A DNA stretch of 64,000 nucleotides from Rhodospirillaceae bacterium (GCA_002709955.1 PAQY01000016.1:124001-188000), one strand, 5' to 3'. Shown: positions 1-9,396, counted from the stretch's first letter. Program-made: numbers and translations. The notes: a model not told the origin generated them from the sequence alone.

Positions 1-2
1 TT

Positions 3-950
3 GAATGTCCGGCGCGCGTCGACCGAATTTTAACCCGTGTGCAGCAAGTCAATCTGGGACCGGTGCAAGAACCGGATGACTTTGGGCTGGACCCGGTCCG
101 GCGCATTCACGATGGAGAATTTCTGGCATTTCTGGCGGGCTGCTGGGATGAATGGCAGGCGGCAGGCTTTGAAGGGGAAGCCATCGCGACCTCTTGGCCG
201 GCGCGACGTATGCGCGTGAAACCGCCAAGCTTCATCGATGGCAAGATCGGGTACTATTGCCTGGCGTCTGAAACCGCGATCAGCAATGGCACCTGGGAGG
301 CAGCCCAGGCCAGCGCCAATGTCGCCCTGACGGCGCAGGCCGCGATTGCGAAAGGGGCCCAGTCGGCATTTGCCCTGTGCCGCCCGCCGGGCCACCATGC
401 AGCGGCCGATATGTTCGGCGGCTATTGCTTCATCAATAATGCCGCCGTTGCCGCACAGGCTTTCCTGGATCAGGGGGCGTCGCGCGTTGCCATTCTGGAT
501 GTGGATTTCCATCATGGTAATGGCACCCAGGATATATTCTATGGTCGCGATGATGTGTTCTTTCAGTCCCTGCATGGCAGGCCCGAAGACGCCTTCCCGT
601 ATTTCCTGGGCTATGCCGACGAGAAAGGAGCCGCAGCGGGGGAAGGGTTTACGGAAAATTACCCCCTGCCCCCCGGTACCGCGTTTGACGTCTGGGGCGA
701 TGCCCTGGCGACATCCATCAAACGCATCCATGATTATGGTCCCGATGCGGTGGTGATTTCGCTGGGCGTGGATACGTTCAAGGACGATCCGATCTCTTTC
801 TTCAAACTGGAAAGCGATGACTACAAATCCTATGGCCGGATGATCGCCGGGCTGAACCGTCCAACCCTGTTTGTCATGGAAGGCGGGTATGCCGTCGACG
901 AAATCGGCATCAATGCTGTGAATGTGTTGATGGGATATGAAGATCGATGA
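3..950 (+). CDS. Acetylpolyamine amidohydrolase (class II HDAC family), 5' truncated by window edge
   Basis: Zinc hydrolase that removes acetyl groups from acetylated polyamines or related amines. The family signatures are clear: RPPGHHA near base 381, DVDFHHGNGTQ about 40 codons later with the metal-binding Asp/His, and LGVDTFKDDP near the C-terminus. The GTG at 39 is not the real start: the frame is open back to base 3 and reads ECPARVDRIL, the usual HDAC N-terminal E-x-P-x-R region, so the true start lies off the window. The stop overlaps the start of aguB by 4 bases (ATGA), so the two are translationally coupled in a polyamine operon. The DIFYGRDDVFF and LHGRPEDAFPYF segments fit the polyamine branch better than the acetoin (AcuC) branch. 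Substrate is inferred from family and neighbour. Confidence 0.88.
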   Translation, partial: ECPARVDRILTRVQQVNLGPVQEPDDFGLDPVRRIHDGEFLAFLAGCWDEWQAAGFEGEAIATSWPARRMRVKPPSFIDGKIGYYCLASETAISNGTWEAAQASANVALTAQAAIAKGAQSAFALCRPPGHHAAADMFGGYCFINNAAVAAQAFLDQGASRVAILDVDFHHGNGTQDIFYGRDDVFFQSLHGRPEDAFPYFLGYADEKGAAAGEGFTENYPLPPGTAFDVWGDALATSIKRIHDYGPDAVVISLGVDTFKDDPISFFKLESDDYKSYGRMIAGLNRPTLFVMEGGYAVDEIGINAVNVLMGYEDR

Positions 951-1825
951 GCCAGCCACGCATGCTGACCGTTGCTGCGACTCAATTCGCCTGCAGTTGG
1001 GACATTGAGGATAACCTGAACCAGGCGGAAGCATTGGTGCGTCAGGCCGCCGCGAAAGGGGCCGGGTTGGTCCTGTTACAGGAACTATTTGAAACCCCGT
1101 ATTTCTGTCCGGATCAGAAAGCCAAATATCTGGAATTGGCCCAGCCGATGGAGGGGAACCCTCTGATCGCGCGGTTCTCTGCCCTGGCACAGGAATTAGG
1201 TGTGGTGCTGCCCATCAGTTTCTTTGAACGCGCGAATAATGCGTTTTTTAACTCCATCGCGATTGCCGATGCGGATGGAAAAATTCTGGGCCTGTATCGC
1301 AAAAGCCATATCCCAAACAATCCAGGCTATCAGGAAAAATACTATTTCAGCCCCGGCGATACCGGGTTCAAGGTCTGGGATACTGCCGTGGGGCGCATCG
1401 GGGTTGGTATCTGCTGGGATCAGTGGTTCCCGGAATGCGCCCGGATCATGGCGCTGCAAGGGGCGGAGGTGCTGTTATACCCGACAGCGATTGGCAGCGA
1501 GCCGTCCGATCCGGGTTATAATTCCAAACGCCACTGGCAACGCACCATGCAGGGCCATGCTGCCGCCAATATCATGCCCCTGCTGGCCAGCAACCGCATT
1601 GGGGTGGAACAGCATGACGCGGCGGATATGACATTCTATGGCGGGTCCTTTATCGCAGACCCAACGGGGGAGATGGTTGCAGAAGCGGACTCTGAAACCC
1701 AAGGACTGATTACTGCTACGTTTGATTTGGATGCGATCCGCTCCATGCGGGCATCCTGGGGCGTATTCCGGGACCGGCGCACGGACCTCTACGGCCCCTT
1801 GAAGTCTCTAACAGGTATGCCCTAG
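947..1825 (+). CDS. aguB: N-carbamoylputrescine amidase
   Basis: Nitrilase-superfamily enzyme of 292 residues that hydrolyses N-carbamoylputrescine to putrescine, CO2 and ammonia, the last step of the agmatine route to polyamines. The Glu-Lys-Cys triad is visible as E46 (LLQELFETPYF), K119 (YRKSHIPN) and C156 (GICWDQWFPE). The long conserved blocks (GYQEKYYFSPGD, LLYPTAIGSEP, HAAANIMPLLASNR) are typical of the AguB subfamily rather than general nitrilases. The start overlaps the stop of the acetylpolyamine amidohydrolase gene. The 3' end overlaps, tail to tail, the stop of the lipoprotein gene on the other strand, leaving no room for a terminator. Confidence 0.93.
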   Translation: MSQPRMLTVAATQFACSWDIEDNLNQAEALVRQAAAKGAGLVLLQELFETPYFCPDQKAKYLELAQPMEGNPLIARFSALAQELGVVLPISFFERANNAFFNSIAIADADGKILGLYRKSHIPNNPGYQEKYYFSPGDTGFKVWDTAVGRIGVGICWDQWFPECARIMALQGAEVLLYPTAIGSEPSDPGYNSKRHWQRTMQGHAAANIMPLLASNRIGVEQHDAADMTFYGGSFIADPTGEMVAEADSETQGLITATFDLDAIRSMRASWGVFRDRRTDLYGPLKSLTGMP

Positions 1826-2400
1826 CGCAGGAAGGCACCAAAGAACTGGTTCAGCCCGCCTTCCAGCTGTTTGTTCAGGTCAACCGCTATTTCTTCCGTC
1901 ATTTTGTACCAGACGCCTTCACGCTCGTTCAGGGTGATGTCTTCGGCAACGGTGCGTTTGCGCTCCACCGTTGTGGCAGATGCCGCTGTGGTCCCCGCAT
2001 CCGGGTTCTGGGCGCTCATCTCCACCACCAGATGCGCGTCGTATCGCTGGGCCTGATCCACTGTCACCAGGCCGGTCAGGCCGGTTGATGTTTTCAGGGG
2101 CACTTCAACAACGCTGGCATCCTTGATGGTGAAAATCAATTCACCACTGCTGCCGACCGGCTCCAGGCGGTCCTTGGCCCATTGTGCCGCCATCTGCATG
2201 GGGGGCACGGGGAATTCGCCGTCGACATTCGGGGGCGTGGTTTGGTTCTGATAGGCCTCAACCACCGTGATCTTGGCGACATCCAGTTTGATCTTTGGAA
2301 GATGGGCAAAGGTGATGTCTGCATAGCGCGGAACTGAGACCGGCGTTGTGCATGCCGCCAACAGTCCTGCCATCAAAATTAAAAAGCCACGCCGTATCAT
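1822..2400 (-). CDS. Hypothetical lipoprotein with LAAC lipobox
   Basis: Protein of about 192 residues with a short basic N-terminus, a hydrophobic stretch and the lipobox LLAAC, so it is probably lipid-anchored on the periplasmic side after signal peptidase II cleavage. The remainder is soluble with no motif that I recognise. The ATG at 2400 is preferred over 2406 because AAAGGA sits about seven bases before it, whereas it abuts the earlier ATG. It is convergent with aguB and overlaps its stop. Function unknown. Confidence 0.75.
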   Translation of the reverse strand: MIRRGFLILMAGLLAACTTPVSVPRYADITFAHLPKIKLDVAKITVVEAYQNQTTPPNVDGEFPVPPMQMAAQWAKDRLEPVGSSGELIFTIKDASVVEVPLKTSTGLTGLVTVDQAQRYDAHLVVEMSAQNPDAGTTAASATTVERKRTVAEDITLNEREGVWYKMTEEIAVDLNKQLEGGLNQFFGAFLR

Positions 2401-2485
2401 TGCCATTTCCTTTATTTGCCGCGTTCCGTCTTGGTCTCATGATTCTGGTGAATGCCGCAATCATCCCTAATCAATGCGGCGACAG

Positions 2486-3430
2486 TTAGGCAGATATATG
2501 GCCCAGATCGGCATCCGTGAAGACTTCTGTGCGGGAACAGAATTCGCATGTTACTTCGAATGTCCCATCGTCTGTTTTTAAGTCTTCCATCGATGCCGGT
2601 TCCAGGGATTTCAGCACATGTTCGATCTTTTCGCGCGAACAACGGCATTCTTCGGTGATGGATCGTGCCGGGAAGACCCGCACACCGTCTTCATGGAACA
2701 GGCGGAACAGCAATTCATTGGGAATCAGGTCCGGGTCCAGCATTTCTTCCGGCTTGGCGGATTTCAACAGGACCATGGCGCGTTGCCACGCATCTTGATC
2801 GGCATAACCGATGCTTTTATCGCCGCCTTCTTCCGGCAGGCGCTGAACCAGCAGGGCGGCAGCCCCCATCCTACCATCCGGGCGTCGTCCTGAAGACAGA
2901 TTCACCGCAGAGGCGAACTGGTCTGATTGTTCAAAATAGCGCTGTACGCATTCTGCAACCGTCGCCCCTTCCAGCGCAACAATCCCTTGATAGCGTTCCA
3001 TGTCAGCGCCCTGATCCACGGTAAAGGCCATATAGCCAGCCCCTAACAATTTTGGGATCGGGGCGGCAATGGCTTCGTGCAGGGGCGGTACCTCGCCCTT
3101 GATCTGGGCATAGCCCCGCATTTTTCCGTCGCTGGTCACATCCGCGACCATCATCGGTACCGGTCCATCACCCTTGGTTTGTAAGGTAAAAACGCCATCA
3201 AACTTCAAGGCGGCGGCCAGACCGGCACATAAGGCCAGCATTTCCGCCAGCATATACTGCACGGCATCGGGATAGCCGTGGCGCGACAGGATCGCATCGA
3301 CCGATGGGCCCAGCTTGACCATGCGCCCATGCAGCCCGGTTTTATCAATCATATAGGGCTGGATACAATCGTCGGTCGGGCCACCGGTATCCAGGCTGTT
3401 TGGATCAGTCATATGTATAGGATCGGCCAT
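2486..3430 (-). CDS. hslO: Redox-regulated chaperone Hsp33
   Basis: Cytosolic holdase chaperone of 314 residues that is activated by oxidation. The four zinc-binding cysteines of the C-terminal switch are present as CxC (C262, C264) and CxxC (C295, C298), with REKIEHVLKSL between them as in the family. The body carries the standard Hsp33 blocks (TLQTKGDGPVPMMVADV, GYMAFTVDQGADMERYQGIV). A GAAGG ribosome site lies in front of the chosen ATG. It lies downstream of argF on the same strand with a gap of about 40 bases, so co-transcription with argD-argF is likely. This argD-argF-hslO order is, from memory, common in Alphaproteobacteria. Confidence 0.95.
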   Translation of the reverse strand: MADPIHMTDPNSLDTGGPTDDCIQPYMIDKTGLHGRMVKLGPSVDAILSRHGYPDAVQYMLAEMLALCAGLAAALKFDGVFTLQTKGDGPVPMMVADVTSDGKMRGYAQIKGEVPPLHEAIAAPIPKLLGAGYMAFTVDQGADMERYQGIVALEGATVAECVQRYFEQSDQFASAVNLSSGRRPDGRMGAAALLVQRLPEEGGDKSIGYADQDAWQRAMVLLKSAKPEEMLDPDLIPNELLFRLFHEDGVRVFPARSITEECRCSREKIEHVLKSLEPASMEDLKTDDGTFEVTCEFCSRTEVFTDADLGHISA

Positions 3431-3469
3431 GATGGCTTACCTTCTTTCTTATGCTTAAGAGTTTGGTGC

Positions 3470-4384
3470 TCAGATCTTGTTCAGGCACCACAGCAAGATG
3501 CCCTTTTGGGCATGCAGGCGATTTTCAGCTTCATCCCAGATCACCGATTGCGGGCCGTCAATGACGCCTTCTGTCGCCTCTTCGCCACGGTGGGCGGGCA
3601 GACAATGCATGAAGATCGCATCGGGGGCGGCCTTGGCCATCAGGGCCTCGTCCACCTGAAAGGGTTTAAGCTGATTGTGGCGCACAGGTGCGTCGGTATC
3701 GCCCATGGAGACCCAGACATCCGTCACAACACAATCGGCACCGGCGACGGCATGATCGGCATTATGCAGGATTTCCAGCTCGCATCCTTGTTCGATGGCC
3801 CAATCTACCACATCGCGGGGCGGTTGAAGCTCCTCCGGGCAGGCGACGCGCAGTTTGAACCGGAACCGGGCGGCGGCATGAATCCAACTGGTGGCCATAT
3901 TATTGCCGTCACCCGCCCAGGCGACAGTCTTGCCCGTGATCGGACCGCGATGCTGTTCATAGGTCATGACATCGGCCATCAACTGACAGGGATGGGTGCG
4001 GTCTGTCAGGCCATTAATAACTGGAACCGTCGCGTATTCCGCCAGTTCCAGCAGCTTTTCTTCGGCGGTTGTACGGATCATGATGGCATCGACATAGCGG
4101 GACAGGACGCGGGCGGTATCGGCAATCGTCTCCCCCCGGCCCAATTGCGTTTCCGCTGGGGTCATGACGACAACATCGCCGCCCAATTGCTTCATACCGA
4201 CGTCAAAGCTGATCCGCGTGCGGGTCGAGGGCTTTTCAAAGATACAGGCCAGGACCTTCCCCGCCAAAGGTTTGGCAGCGGACGGGGCTGGATTGCGCAC
4301 GGCGTTTCCGCCATCCAGCATGACCCGCAAGGTTGCTTCGTCAAAGTGGTCCAGATCCAGAAAATGTTTAGGCTGCATCATCAT
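3470..4384 (-). CDS. argF: Ornithine carbamoyltransferase
   Basis: Transfers the carbamoyl group of carbamoyl phosphate to ornithine, giving citrulline in arginine synthesis. The carbamoyl-phosphate site STRTR (53-57), HPCQ (131-134) and the ornithine-loop HCLPAHRG with Cys near 261 are all present; length 304 residues is normal. Three adjacent ATG codons (4384, 4381, 4378) follow GGAG; spacing slightly favours the last. The 5' end overlaps the 3' end of argD by 17 bases, so the pair is coupled. Carbamoyl phosphate would come from the CarB encoded at 47.4 kb. Confidence 0.97.
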   Translation of the reverse strand: MMMQPKHFLDLDHFDEATLRVMLDGGNAVRNPAPSAAKPLAGKVLACIFEKPSTRTRISFDVGMKQLGGDVVVMTPAETQLGRGETIADTARVLSRYVDAIMIRTTAEEKLLELAEYATVPVINGLTDRTHPCQLMADVMTYEQHRGPITGKTVAWAGDGNNMATSWIHAAARFRFKLRVACPEELQPPRDVVDWAIEQGCELEILHNADHAVAGADCVVTDVWVSMGDTDAPVRHNQLKPFQVDEALMAKAAPDAIFMHCLPAHRGEEATEGVIDGPQSVIWDEAENRLHAQKGILLWCLNKI

Positions 4385-5570
4385 TACTCCAGGCTCCGGC
4401 CACCGTATCGATCAGGGCAATGGCCTCATCGATCTGTGCTTCAGTCACGATCAGCGGGGGCAGCAGTCGAATGACATTTTCCCCAGCCCCAACGGTCAGC
4501 AGTCCAGCCTCCCGCAAGGCATCGATGACTTTCAGGTTGCTGACATCGGGCTGACAGACCAGGCCTTGCATCAGGCCTGCACCGCGTGCGGCTGCAAAGA
4601 CTGTGGGGTGACGGGCAACCAGGTCTTCCAGGCGGGACCAGAAATATTGGCCCGTCTTTTCAACACCCTCCAGGAATCCGGGGGCCTGGATGACATCCAT
4701 CACCGCATTGCCCACCGCCATTGCCAGCGGATTGCCGCCAAATGTCGTGCCATGGGTTCCAGGCGTCAGACCCTGGGCCGCCGCTTCCGTTGACAGAATG
4801 GCCCCCATGGGAAAGCCGCCGCCAATACCTTTAGCCGTTGCGATGGCGTCTGGTTTGATATCAGCCCATTCATGGGCCCACATCTTGCCGGTTCGACCAT
4901 TGCCGGACTGAACCTCGTCCAGGATCAACAGCAGGCCGTATTCGTCCGCCGTTTGGCGCAATTGCTTCAGATAATCCAGCGTTGCCGGGCGAATGCCGCC
5001 TTCGCCCTGAACCGGCTCCAGCAGGATCGCACCGGTTTCGGGCGTAATGGCATCGCGCAGCATGTTCATATTGCCAAATGGAACATTGTCGAAGCCTTCG
5101 ACCTTGGGGCCGAAACCATCCATGTATTTCTTGTTGTTGGCCGCAGCAATCGTCGCCAAAGAGCGCCCATGGAACGCACCATCCACGGTGATTACGCGAT
5201 ACCGTTCCGGATGGCCGGAAACAGAGTGATAGCGGCGGGCCAGCTTGATCAGCCCTTCCAGCGCTTCAACCCCGGAATTGGTGAAAAAGACGCGATCGGC
5301 GAAGGAGGATTCCGTCAGCCGCTTGGCCAGACGCTCCCCTTCCGGAATTGTGTACAGGTTCGATGTATGCCACAGCTTTGCCGCCTGATCCTGCAAGGCC
5401 TTCACCAGATGCGGATGGGCATGGCCCAGGCTGTTGACGGCGATCCCGGCATAGAAATCGAGGTATCGTCGCCCCGTCGTATCCCACAGATAGACGCCCT
5501 CCCCACGCTCCATCGCAATCGGCGACCGGGCATAGGTGTTCATCACTGCGGATTGGGTCGGGTCAGACAT
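4368..5570 (-). CDS. argD: Acetylornithine aminotransferase
   Basis: Class III PLP aminotransferase of 400 residues converting N-acetylglutamate semialdehyde to N-acetylornithine; such enzymes often also serve the DAP branch of lysine synthesis. The PLP lysine is K247 in [13 protein letters not shown], and the cofactor-binding Asp is in [15 protein letters not shown]. First gene of an argD-argF-hslO run on this strand. The 155-base leader upstream holds two hairpins, annotated separately. Confidence 0.95.
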   Translation of the reverse strand: MSDPTQSAVMNTYARSPIAMERGEGVYLWDTTGRRYLDFYAGIAVNSLGHAHPHLVKALQDQAAKLWHTSNLYTIPEGERLAKRLTESSFADRVFFTNSGVEALEGLIKLARRYHSVSGHPERYRVITVDGAFHGRSLATIAAANNKKYMDGFGPKVEGFDNVPFGNMNMLRDAITPETGAILLEPVQGEGGIRPATLDYLKQLRQTADEYGLLLILDEVQSGNGRTGKMWAHEWADIKPDAIATAKGIGGGFPMGAILSTEAAAQGLTPGTHGTTFGGNPLAMAVGNAVMDVIQAPGFLEGVEKTGQYFWSRLEDLVARHPTVFAAARGAGLMQGLVCQPDVSNLKVIDALREAGLLTVGAGENVIRLLPPLIVTEAQIDEAIALIDTVAGAWSNDDAA

Positions 5571-5599
5571 CTCCTCGTTCTCACTTTCTGCTAAGGGTG

Positions 5600-5658
5600 G
5601 CTTCGCCGGGTCCTGCCTAGCGAAGCAAAGGCGGGAAAGTGCCGCCCGGGCGACTTTC
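5600..5658 (-). other. Two hairpins between the UDG-family gene and argD
   Basis: The first has 7-base perfect arms, GCTTCGC at 5600-5606 and GCGAAGC at 5620-5626. The second spans 5635-5658 with arms GAAAGT/ACTTTC around a GCCCGGGC core. Neither is followed by a clear T-run on the minus strand, so they could be a weak terminator of the upstream gene, an argD leader structure or an operator. No known riboswitch is recognised. Confidence 0.35.
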
Positions 5659-5725
5659 TGTCAATGAGATAGAGGCCCATCCTTCCGGATAGTGCGGTTA
5701 TAATCACCAAAACTTGGGAGCAACG

Positions 5726-6307
5726 TCAGATTTCAAGGATACGCTGAACCCGTTCGCGTAATTGGGGCAGCACGTCCGTATCAAACCAGGGGTTCTTGCG
5801 CTGCCACGCGACGGTGCGCCAGGATGGATGGGGCAGGGGCAGAATTCCCGCCTTCAGGTGGTGCTGAAAATCCCATACGGCCTGTGTCATTGTTTGTTTC
5901 TGTCCCAGATACCGCCGTTGGGCGTAACTGCCAACCAACAGGGTCAGGCTCAGATGCGGCAGATGCGCGCGCAGCCGGTCATGCCAGGTCGGTGCACATT
6001 CCGGGCGCGGCGGCATATCGCCCCCCTTTGGATTGCGCCCCGGATAGCAAAATCCCATCGGCATGATGGCAATCTTTCGGTCATCATAAAATAGGTCTGG
6101 GTCGATCTGCATCCAGTCGCGAAGACGCTGCCCCGATGGATCATTCCAGGGAATGCCTGTTTCATGAACTTTTGTGCCCGGTGCCTGTCCGATAATCAAA
6201 AGACGCGCAGATTGTGTCATACGCACAACCGGTCGCGGCCCAAGGGGCAGTTGGTCGGCACATAAGGTACAGGCGCGAACCTCTTTCAGCAGGGCATTCA
6301 GGCTCAT
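5726..6307 (-). CDS. Uracil-DNA glycosylase superfamily protein
   Basis: Protein of 193 residues with the superfamily nucleotide-binding motif GQAPG (40-44), the following HETGIPWNDPSG loop and the C-terminal LPHPSW motif. This fits the small UDG-like family of COG1573 rather than classic Ung. Two N-terminal cysteines (CTLC) occur where 4Fe-4S members carry cluster ligands, but a complete four-Cys set is not evident. Likely role is excision of uracil or damaged bases. Its start overlaps the sirtuin gene's stop by 4 bases, so the two are translated together. Confidence 0.8.
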   Translation of the reverse strand: MSLNALLKEVRACTLCADQLPLGPRPVVRMTQSARLLIIGQAPGTKVHETGIPWNDPSGQRLRDWMQIDPDLFYDDRKIAIMPMGFCYPGRNPKGGDMPPRPECAPTWHDRLRAHLPHLSLTLLVGSYAQRRYLGQKQTMTQAVWDFQHHLKAGILPLPHPSWRTVAWQRKNPWFDTDVLPQLRERVQRILEI

Positions 6308-7032
6308 GCTGTATAGCGCAATATCTGATCCACGACCTGGGGCACCATTTCGGTGGCGGGGCCATAGACACCATCATCAAACAGGCTGGCCCCTTCTGAC
6401 GGTTCCAGGCTGATTTCGACCGTTTGCGCCGTCCCGGCCTGGCGGACGGTTCGCACAAATCCAGCCGCCGGATAAACATTGCCAGACGTCCCGATAGACA
6501 GGAACAGGCCGCATCGCCCCAGCGCCTCAGTGATCGTTTCCATCATGAAAGGCATTTCGCCAAACCAGACGACATGGGGCCGCATCCCGCCCTTGCGACC
6601 ACAGGACGCGCAACTGGTCTGGACCGTCAAATTCATATCCCAAAAGGAAACGGAATTGCAGGTGCTGCAGCGGGCCTTCAGTAATTCACCATGCATATGG
6701 ATCAGATTGCGGCTGCCGGCGCGTTCATGCAGGTCGTCGATATTCTGGGTGACCACCAAGACCTCTGCGGGCCATTCCCGCTCCAGCCGCGCCAGGGCCT
6801 CATGGGCCGCATTCGGTTTGATGGCGGGATCCAACAGCGCGCGTCGCCGGGTGTTGTAGAATTCATGAACACGCTCCGGATCGGCCTTAAAGGCTTCGGG
6901 CGTGGCGACATCTTCAATGCGCACCGTCGCCCATATGCCGTCCGCATCGCGAAAGGTCGACAGGCCGGATTCTTTCGATATGCCGGCCCCGGTCAAAATC
7001 ACAATTGGAAAGGCGCTGTTGCTTTCTGTCAT
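6304..7032 (-). CDS. cobB: NAD-dependent protein deacylase, sirtuin class III
   Basis: Sir2-family enzyme of 242 residues that removes acyl groups from lysines using NAD. Visible: GAGIS (15-19), FRD (27-29), the QNID NAD pocket (Q96-D99), catalytic His in HMHGELL (H114), and zinc cysteines C122, C125, C141, C144. Y59 and R62 form the Y-x-x-R pair that marks class III sirtuins, which prefer succinyl or malonyl groups over acetyl, so desuccinylase activity is predicted. It is divergent from the phosphatase gene at 7082 with a short shared promoter region. Confidence 0.93.
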   Translation of the reverse strand: MTESNSAFPIVILTGAGISKESGLSTFRDADGIWATVRIEDVATPEAFKADPERVHEFYNTRRRALLDPAIKPNAAHEALARLEREWPAEVLVVTQNIDDLHERAGSRNLIHMHGELLKARCSTCNSVSFWDMNLTVQTSCASCGRKGGMRPHVVWFGEMPFMMETITEALGRCGLFLSIGTSGNVYPAAGFVRTVRQAGTAQTVEISLEPSEGASLFDDGVYGPATEMVPQVVDQILRYTA

Positions 7033-7081
7033 CGTGAGATCATGATATCCAAGGTTCGTATGTCTTACGAGAGGCGATTCG

Positions 7082-7567
7082 ATGACAAAAACAAAGCCCT
7101 GCCGTGTCCTGATGGTGTGTACCGGAAATATCTGTCGTTCCCCCAGTGCGGAGGTCGTATTGCGCCATATGGCTGGGGATGCGGGCTTGAGCGATTGGAT
7201 ATCAGTGGACAGCGCCGGTACAGCCGACTGGCATACGGGTGAGTCCCCCAGCCGACTTGCCGTTGTTGCCGGGCAGGCGCGGGGCTATGATTTCACCGGC
7301 GTCAGGGCCAGACCCCTGGAAGCCAAAGATTATCAGGAATTCGATCTGATCCTGCCGATGGATGAAGGGCATCATGCCATATTAACAAAGGCCTGTCCGG
7401 CTGATGCGCGCAACAAAATCAAGATGTTCCTGGAAATGGCACCCCAGGCCGGTCGGGTGGATGTGCCCGATCCTTACTATGGTGACATCACCGATTATGA
7501 ATATGCGCTGGATCTGATCGAGATGGGATGCCGTGGCTGGATAAACCATCTGCAGGAGACTGCGTGA
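7082..7567 (+). CDS. Low-molecular-weight protein tyrosine phosphatase family
   Basis: Small cytosolic phosphatase of 161 residues. The P-loop C-x5-R is CTGNICR (C13-R19) followed by SPSAE, and the general-acid Asp lies in DVPDPYYGD near the C-terminus. The stop overlaps the GTG start of the fructosamine-kinase-like gene. In other bacteria LMW-PTP genes sit beside fructosamine kinases, and eukaryotic LMW-PTP-A dephosphorylates ribulosamine-5-phosphates. A role in protein or metabolite deglycation is therefore as plausible as tyrosine-phosphate signalling. Confidence 0.9.
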   Translation: MTKTKPCRVLMVCTGNICRSPSAEVVLRHMAGDAGLSDWISVDSAGTADWHTGESPSRLAVVAGQARGYDFTGVRARPLEAKDYQEFDLILPMDEGHHAILTKACPADARNKIKMFLEMAPQAGRVDVPDPYYGDITDYEYALDLIEMGCRGWINHLQETA

Positions 7568-8460
7568 CCCCTGAGTTACGACACAGGATTGAAACCGCGC
7601 TGGGCACCAGGGTCCGGCGCAGCCTGCCCTTAAGGGGCGGAAACATCGCCCAGGCCACCCGCATTGAAACCGATGATGGGCGGAATTTGGTCGTCAAGCA
7701 TATGGTGCCGCGTCCGCAATCGCCCCATCCTATCTTTGGTACTCTGCCAAAGGCGACGCTGAAGGATGAGGCCTTTATGCTGGACCGGTTGCGTCAAACC
7801 GGTGCGGTCCCGGTTCCAGAAGTGGTCCATGTCACGCCAGATTTATTGATTCTGACCTTCATTGACTGTGATCAGGACGCCTTGTCGAATACGGGACAGG
7901 CTGCGCTGGCCGATGTTCTTACCGCATTGCATGCCCATACCGCGCCGCGCTTTGGCTTCGACAGGCCAACACCGATTGGCCCGGTTCAGCGCCCCAATGC
8001 CTGGAGTACGGATTGGGTCGCATTCCTGCGCGATCAACGGTTGATGTTCTTCGGGCATTTGGCACAGCAGGCGGGACGGTTGCCCGATGGCTGCTTCGCC
8101 GGACTTGAAAAGCTGTGCGCCAATCTGGATCGCTGGATCCCAACGGACCAGACACCCAGCCTGATCCATGGGGATCTGTGGATCGGAAATATCCTGTTCC
8201 GACAACAGCGCCTGGCGGCCCTGATCGATCCCGCCACCTATTATGCCGATGCAGAGATTGAATTGGCCTTCCTGCCACTGTTCAGCGGTGTGGGGTCTGC
8301 CTTTTTTGAACGATATCATGCGCATCGACCCATCAACCCCCTGTTTTTTGAAGAACGCCAAATGCTGTATCAATTGGAGCCATTATTGGCCCATGCTATA
8401 TTCTTTGGGGGCGGCTATGGCGCGCGCGTCCATCAGATTGTCCGGTATTACGGGGGGTAA
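7564..8460 (+). CDS. Fructosamine/ribulosamine kinase family protein
   Basis: About 298 residues of protein-kinase-like fold (fructosamine-3-kinase family), predicted to phosphorylate ketoamine sugars on glycated amines so they break down. The kinase HGD motif is in LIHGDLWIGNILF and the metal Asp in ALIDPATYYADAEIE; the GGNIAQATRI and VVKHM segments form the N-lobe nucleotide site. The open frame extends back to 7528, but GTG at 7564 is chosen because AGGAG lies seven bases upstream and it overlaps the phosphatase stop (GTGA), as expected for coupled genes. Confidence 0.9.
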   Translation: MTPELRHRIETALGTRVRRSLPLRGGNIAQATRIETDDGRNLVVKHMVPRPQSPHPIFGTLPKATLKDEAFMLDRLRQTGAVPVPEVVHVTPDLLILTFIDCDQDALSNTGQAALADVLTALHAHTAPRFGFDRPTPIGPVQRPNAWSTDWVAFLRDQRLMFFGHLAQQAGRLPDGCFAGLEKLCANLDRWIPTDQTPSLIHGDLWIGNILFRQQRLAALIDPATYYADAEIELAFLPLFSGVGSAFFERYHAHRPINPLFFEERQMLYQLEPLLAHAIFFGGGYGARVHQIVRYYGG

Positions 8461-8468
8461 GCAGGCGC

Positions 8469-9371
8469 TTGATCTTATCCAAACTCAAAAAGCCATCGAT
8501 CCGGTTCATCGCGATAGGGGCCAGCGCATTTGCCGCCCTGATGATCGCCATTGCCTTGATCTTGTATCCGACTGTGCCGCCGCTGGGCGCGGGCAGTCGT
8601 TTTATGGTGCATCAACCAGACGGCGTCACGCCAGGGCATCCTTTCGCCTTTCGGGATCCGGATCGTTATGCACTGATTATTTATGTCAATGGCTCGACGG
8701 CAGAATCCAAGCCGGATCCCTGCAATACCAGCAGGCCTGGACTCAATATTCCAAAGACGGCGACAGATTTGGTGGGGCAACGCATCGGGGGGTATGAAAT
8801 TCTGCTATATGCTTTCTGCACCCCAACGAAGATTGGCGGGTTTAATCAGCCCGAAAGTGATGGTATCCCCAAGGTGATCCGCCGCGCGGATGAGCTTCAA
8901 GCCCTGCTGGCCTATATTGCCCGGACTGGATTCCCGCCGGAACGCACCTTCGTCATGGGGCAATCAGCAGGGGGCTGGGCCGGTCTGCTGGTGCAGCGAC
9001 GGGGTCAGACACCATTCGCCGGTCTGGTCGCATTCGCCCCGGCTTTTGCTGGGCATACCGGTCGCCGCAAAGATGTCTGGCAGCAGGAGCGGGACCGCCA
9101 GGCAGCCTTTATCGCCCAGGCCCCCCGGTTGAATGCGCTGGTCTATGGATTTGAACAGGATCGGTTCGAGCCGCCCCAGGTGATGGAGTGGTTGCGTGCT
9201 GTGCCAGGGGTTACCTATGTCACGCTATCGGGTCGATCCCTCTATGGCATGGATTGCGACAACAAGGCTCCCCACGTGACCGTCTTTAAAGACTGCTTCC
9301 GGTATTTTCAGCAGCGCCGGATATTGGATTATCTGGCCGCGCAGCTACCCGCCGCAGTTCCACAGATGTAG
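8469..9371 (+). CDS. Membrane-anchored alpha/beta-hydrolase-like protein
   Basis: Protein of 300 residues starting at TTG, with a ribosome site (GGGGGG) overlapping the previous gene's end. A single hydrophobic segment near residues 12-33 probably anchors or exports it. The nucleophile elbow is GQSAGG within FVMGQSAGGWAG, and a C-terminal His lies in APHVTVF, consistent with a serine hydrolase or esterase. Substrate unknown. It follows the deglycation pair closely and may be co-transcribed, but no functional link is visible. Confidence 0.65.
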   Translation: MILSKLKKPSIRFIAIGASAFAALMIAIALILYPTVPPLGAGSRFMVHQPDGVTPGHPFAFRDPDRYALIIYVNGSTAESKPDPCNTSRPGLNIPKTATDLVGQRIGGYEILLYAFCTPTKIGGFNQPESDGIPKVIRRADELQALLAYIARTGFPPERTFVMGQSAGGWAGLLVQRRGQTPFAGLVAFAPAFAGHTGRRKDVWQQERDRQAAFIAQAPRLNALVYGFEQDRFEPPQVMEWLRAVPGVTYVTLSGRSLYGMDCDNKAPHVTVFKDCFRYFQQRRILDYLAAQLPAAVPQM

Positions 9372-9396
9372 TTTCTTGATCCAAAATCCAGGATGA

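Noticed and set aside
30-1190. 386-residue open frame antisense to the polyamine amidohydrolase and aguB
   Set aside because: Low-complexity composition with no family motif; the opposite strand encodes two clear enzymes. It is a by-product of codon bias.
3278-4474. 398-residue open frame antisense to argF
   Set aside because: Mirror of argF and parts of hslO and argD; no motif, and the real genes are certain.
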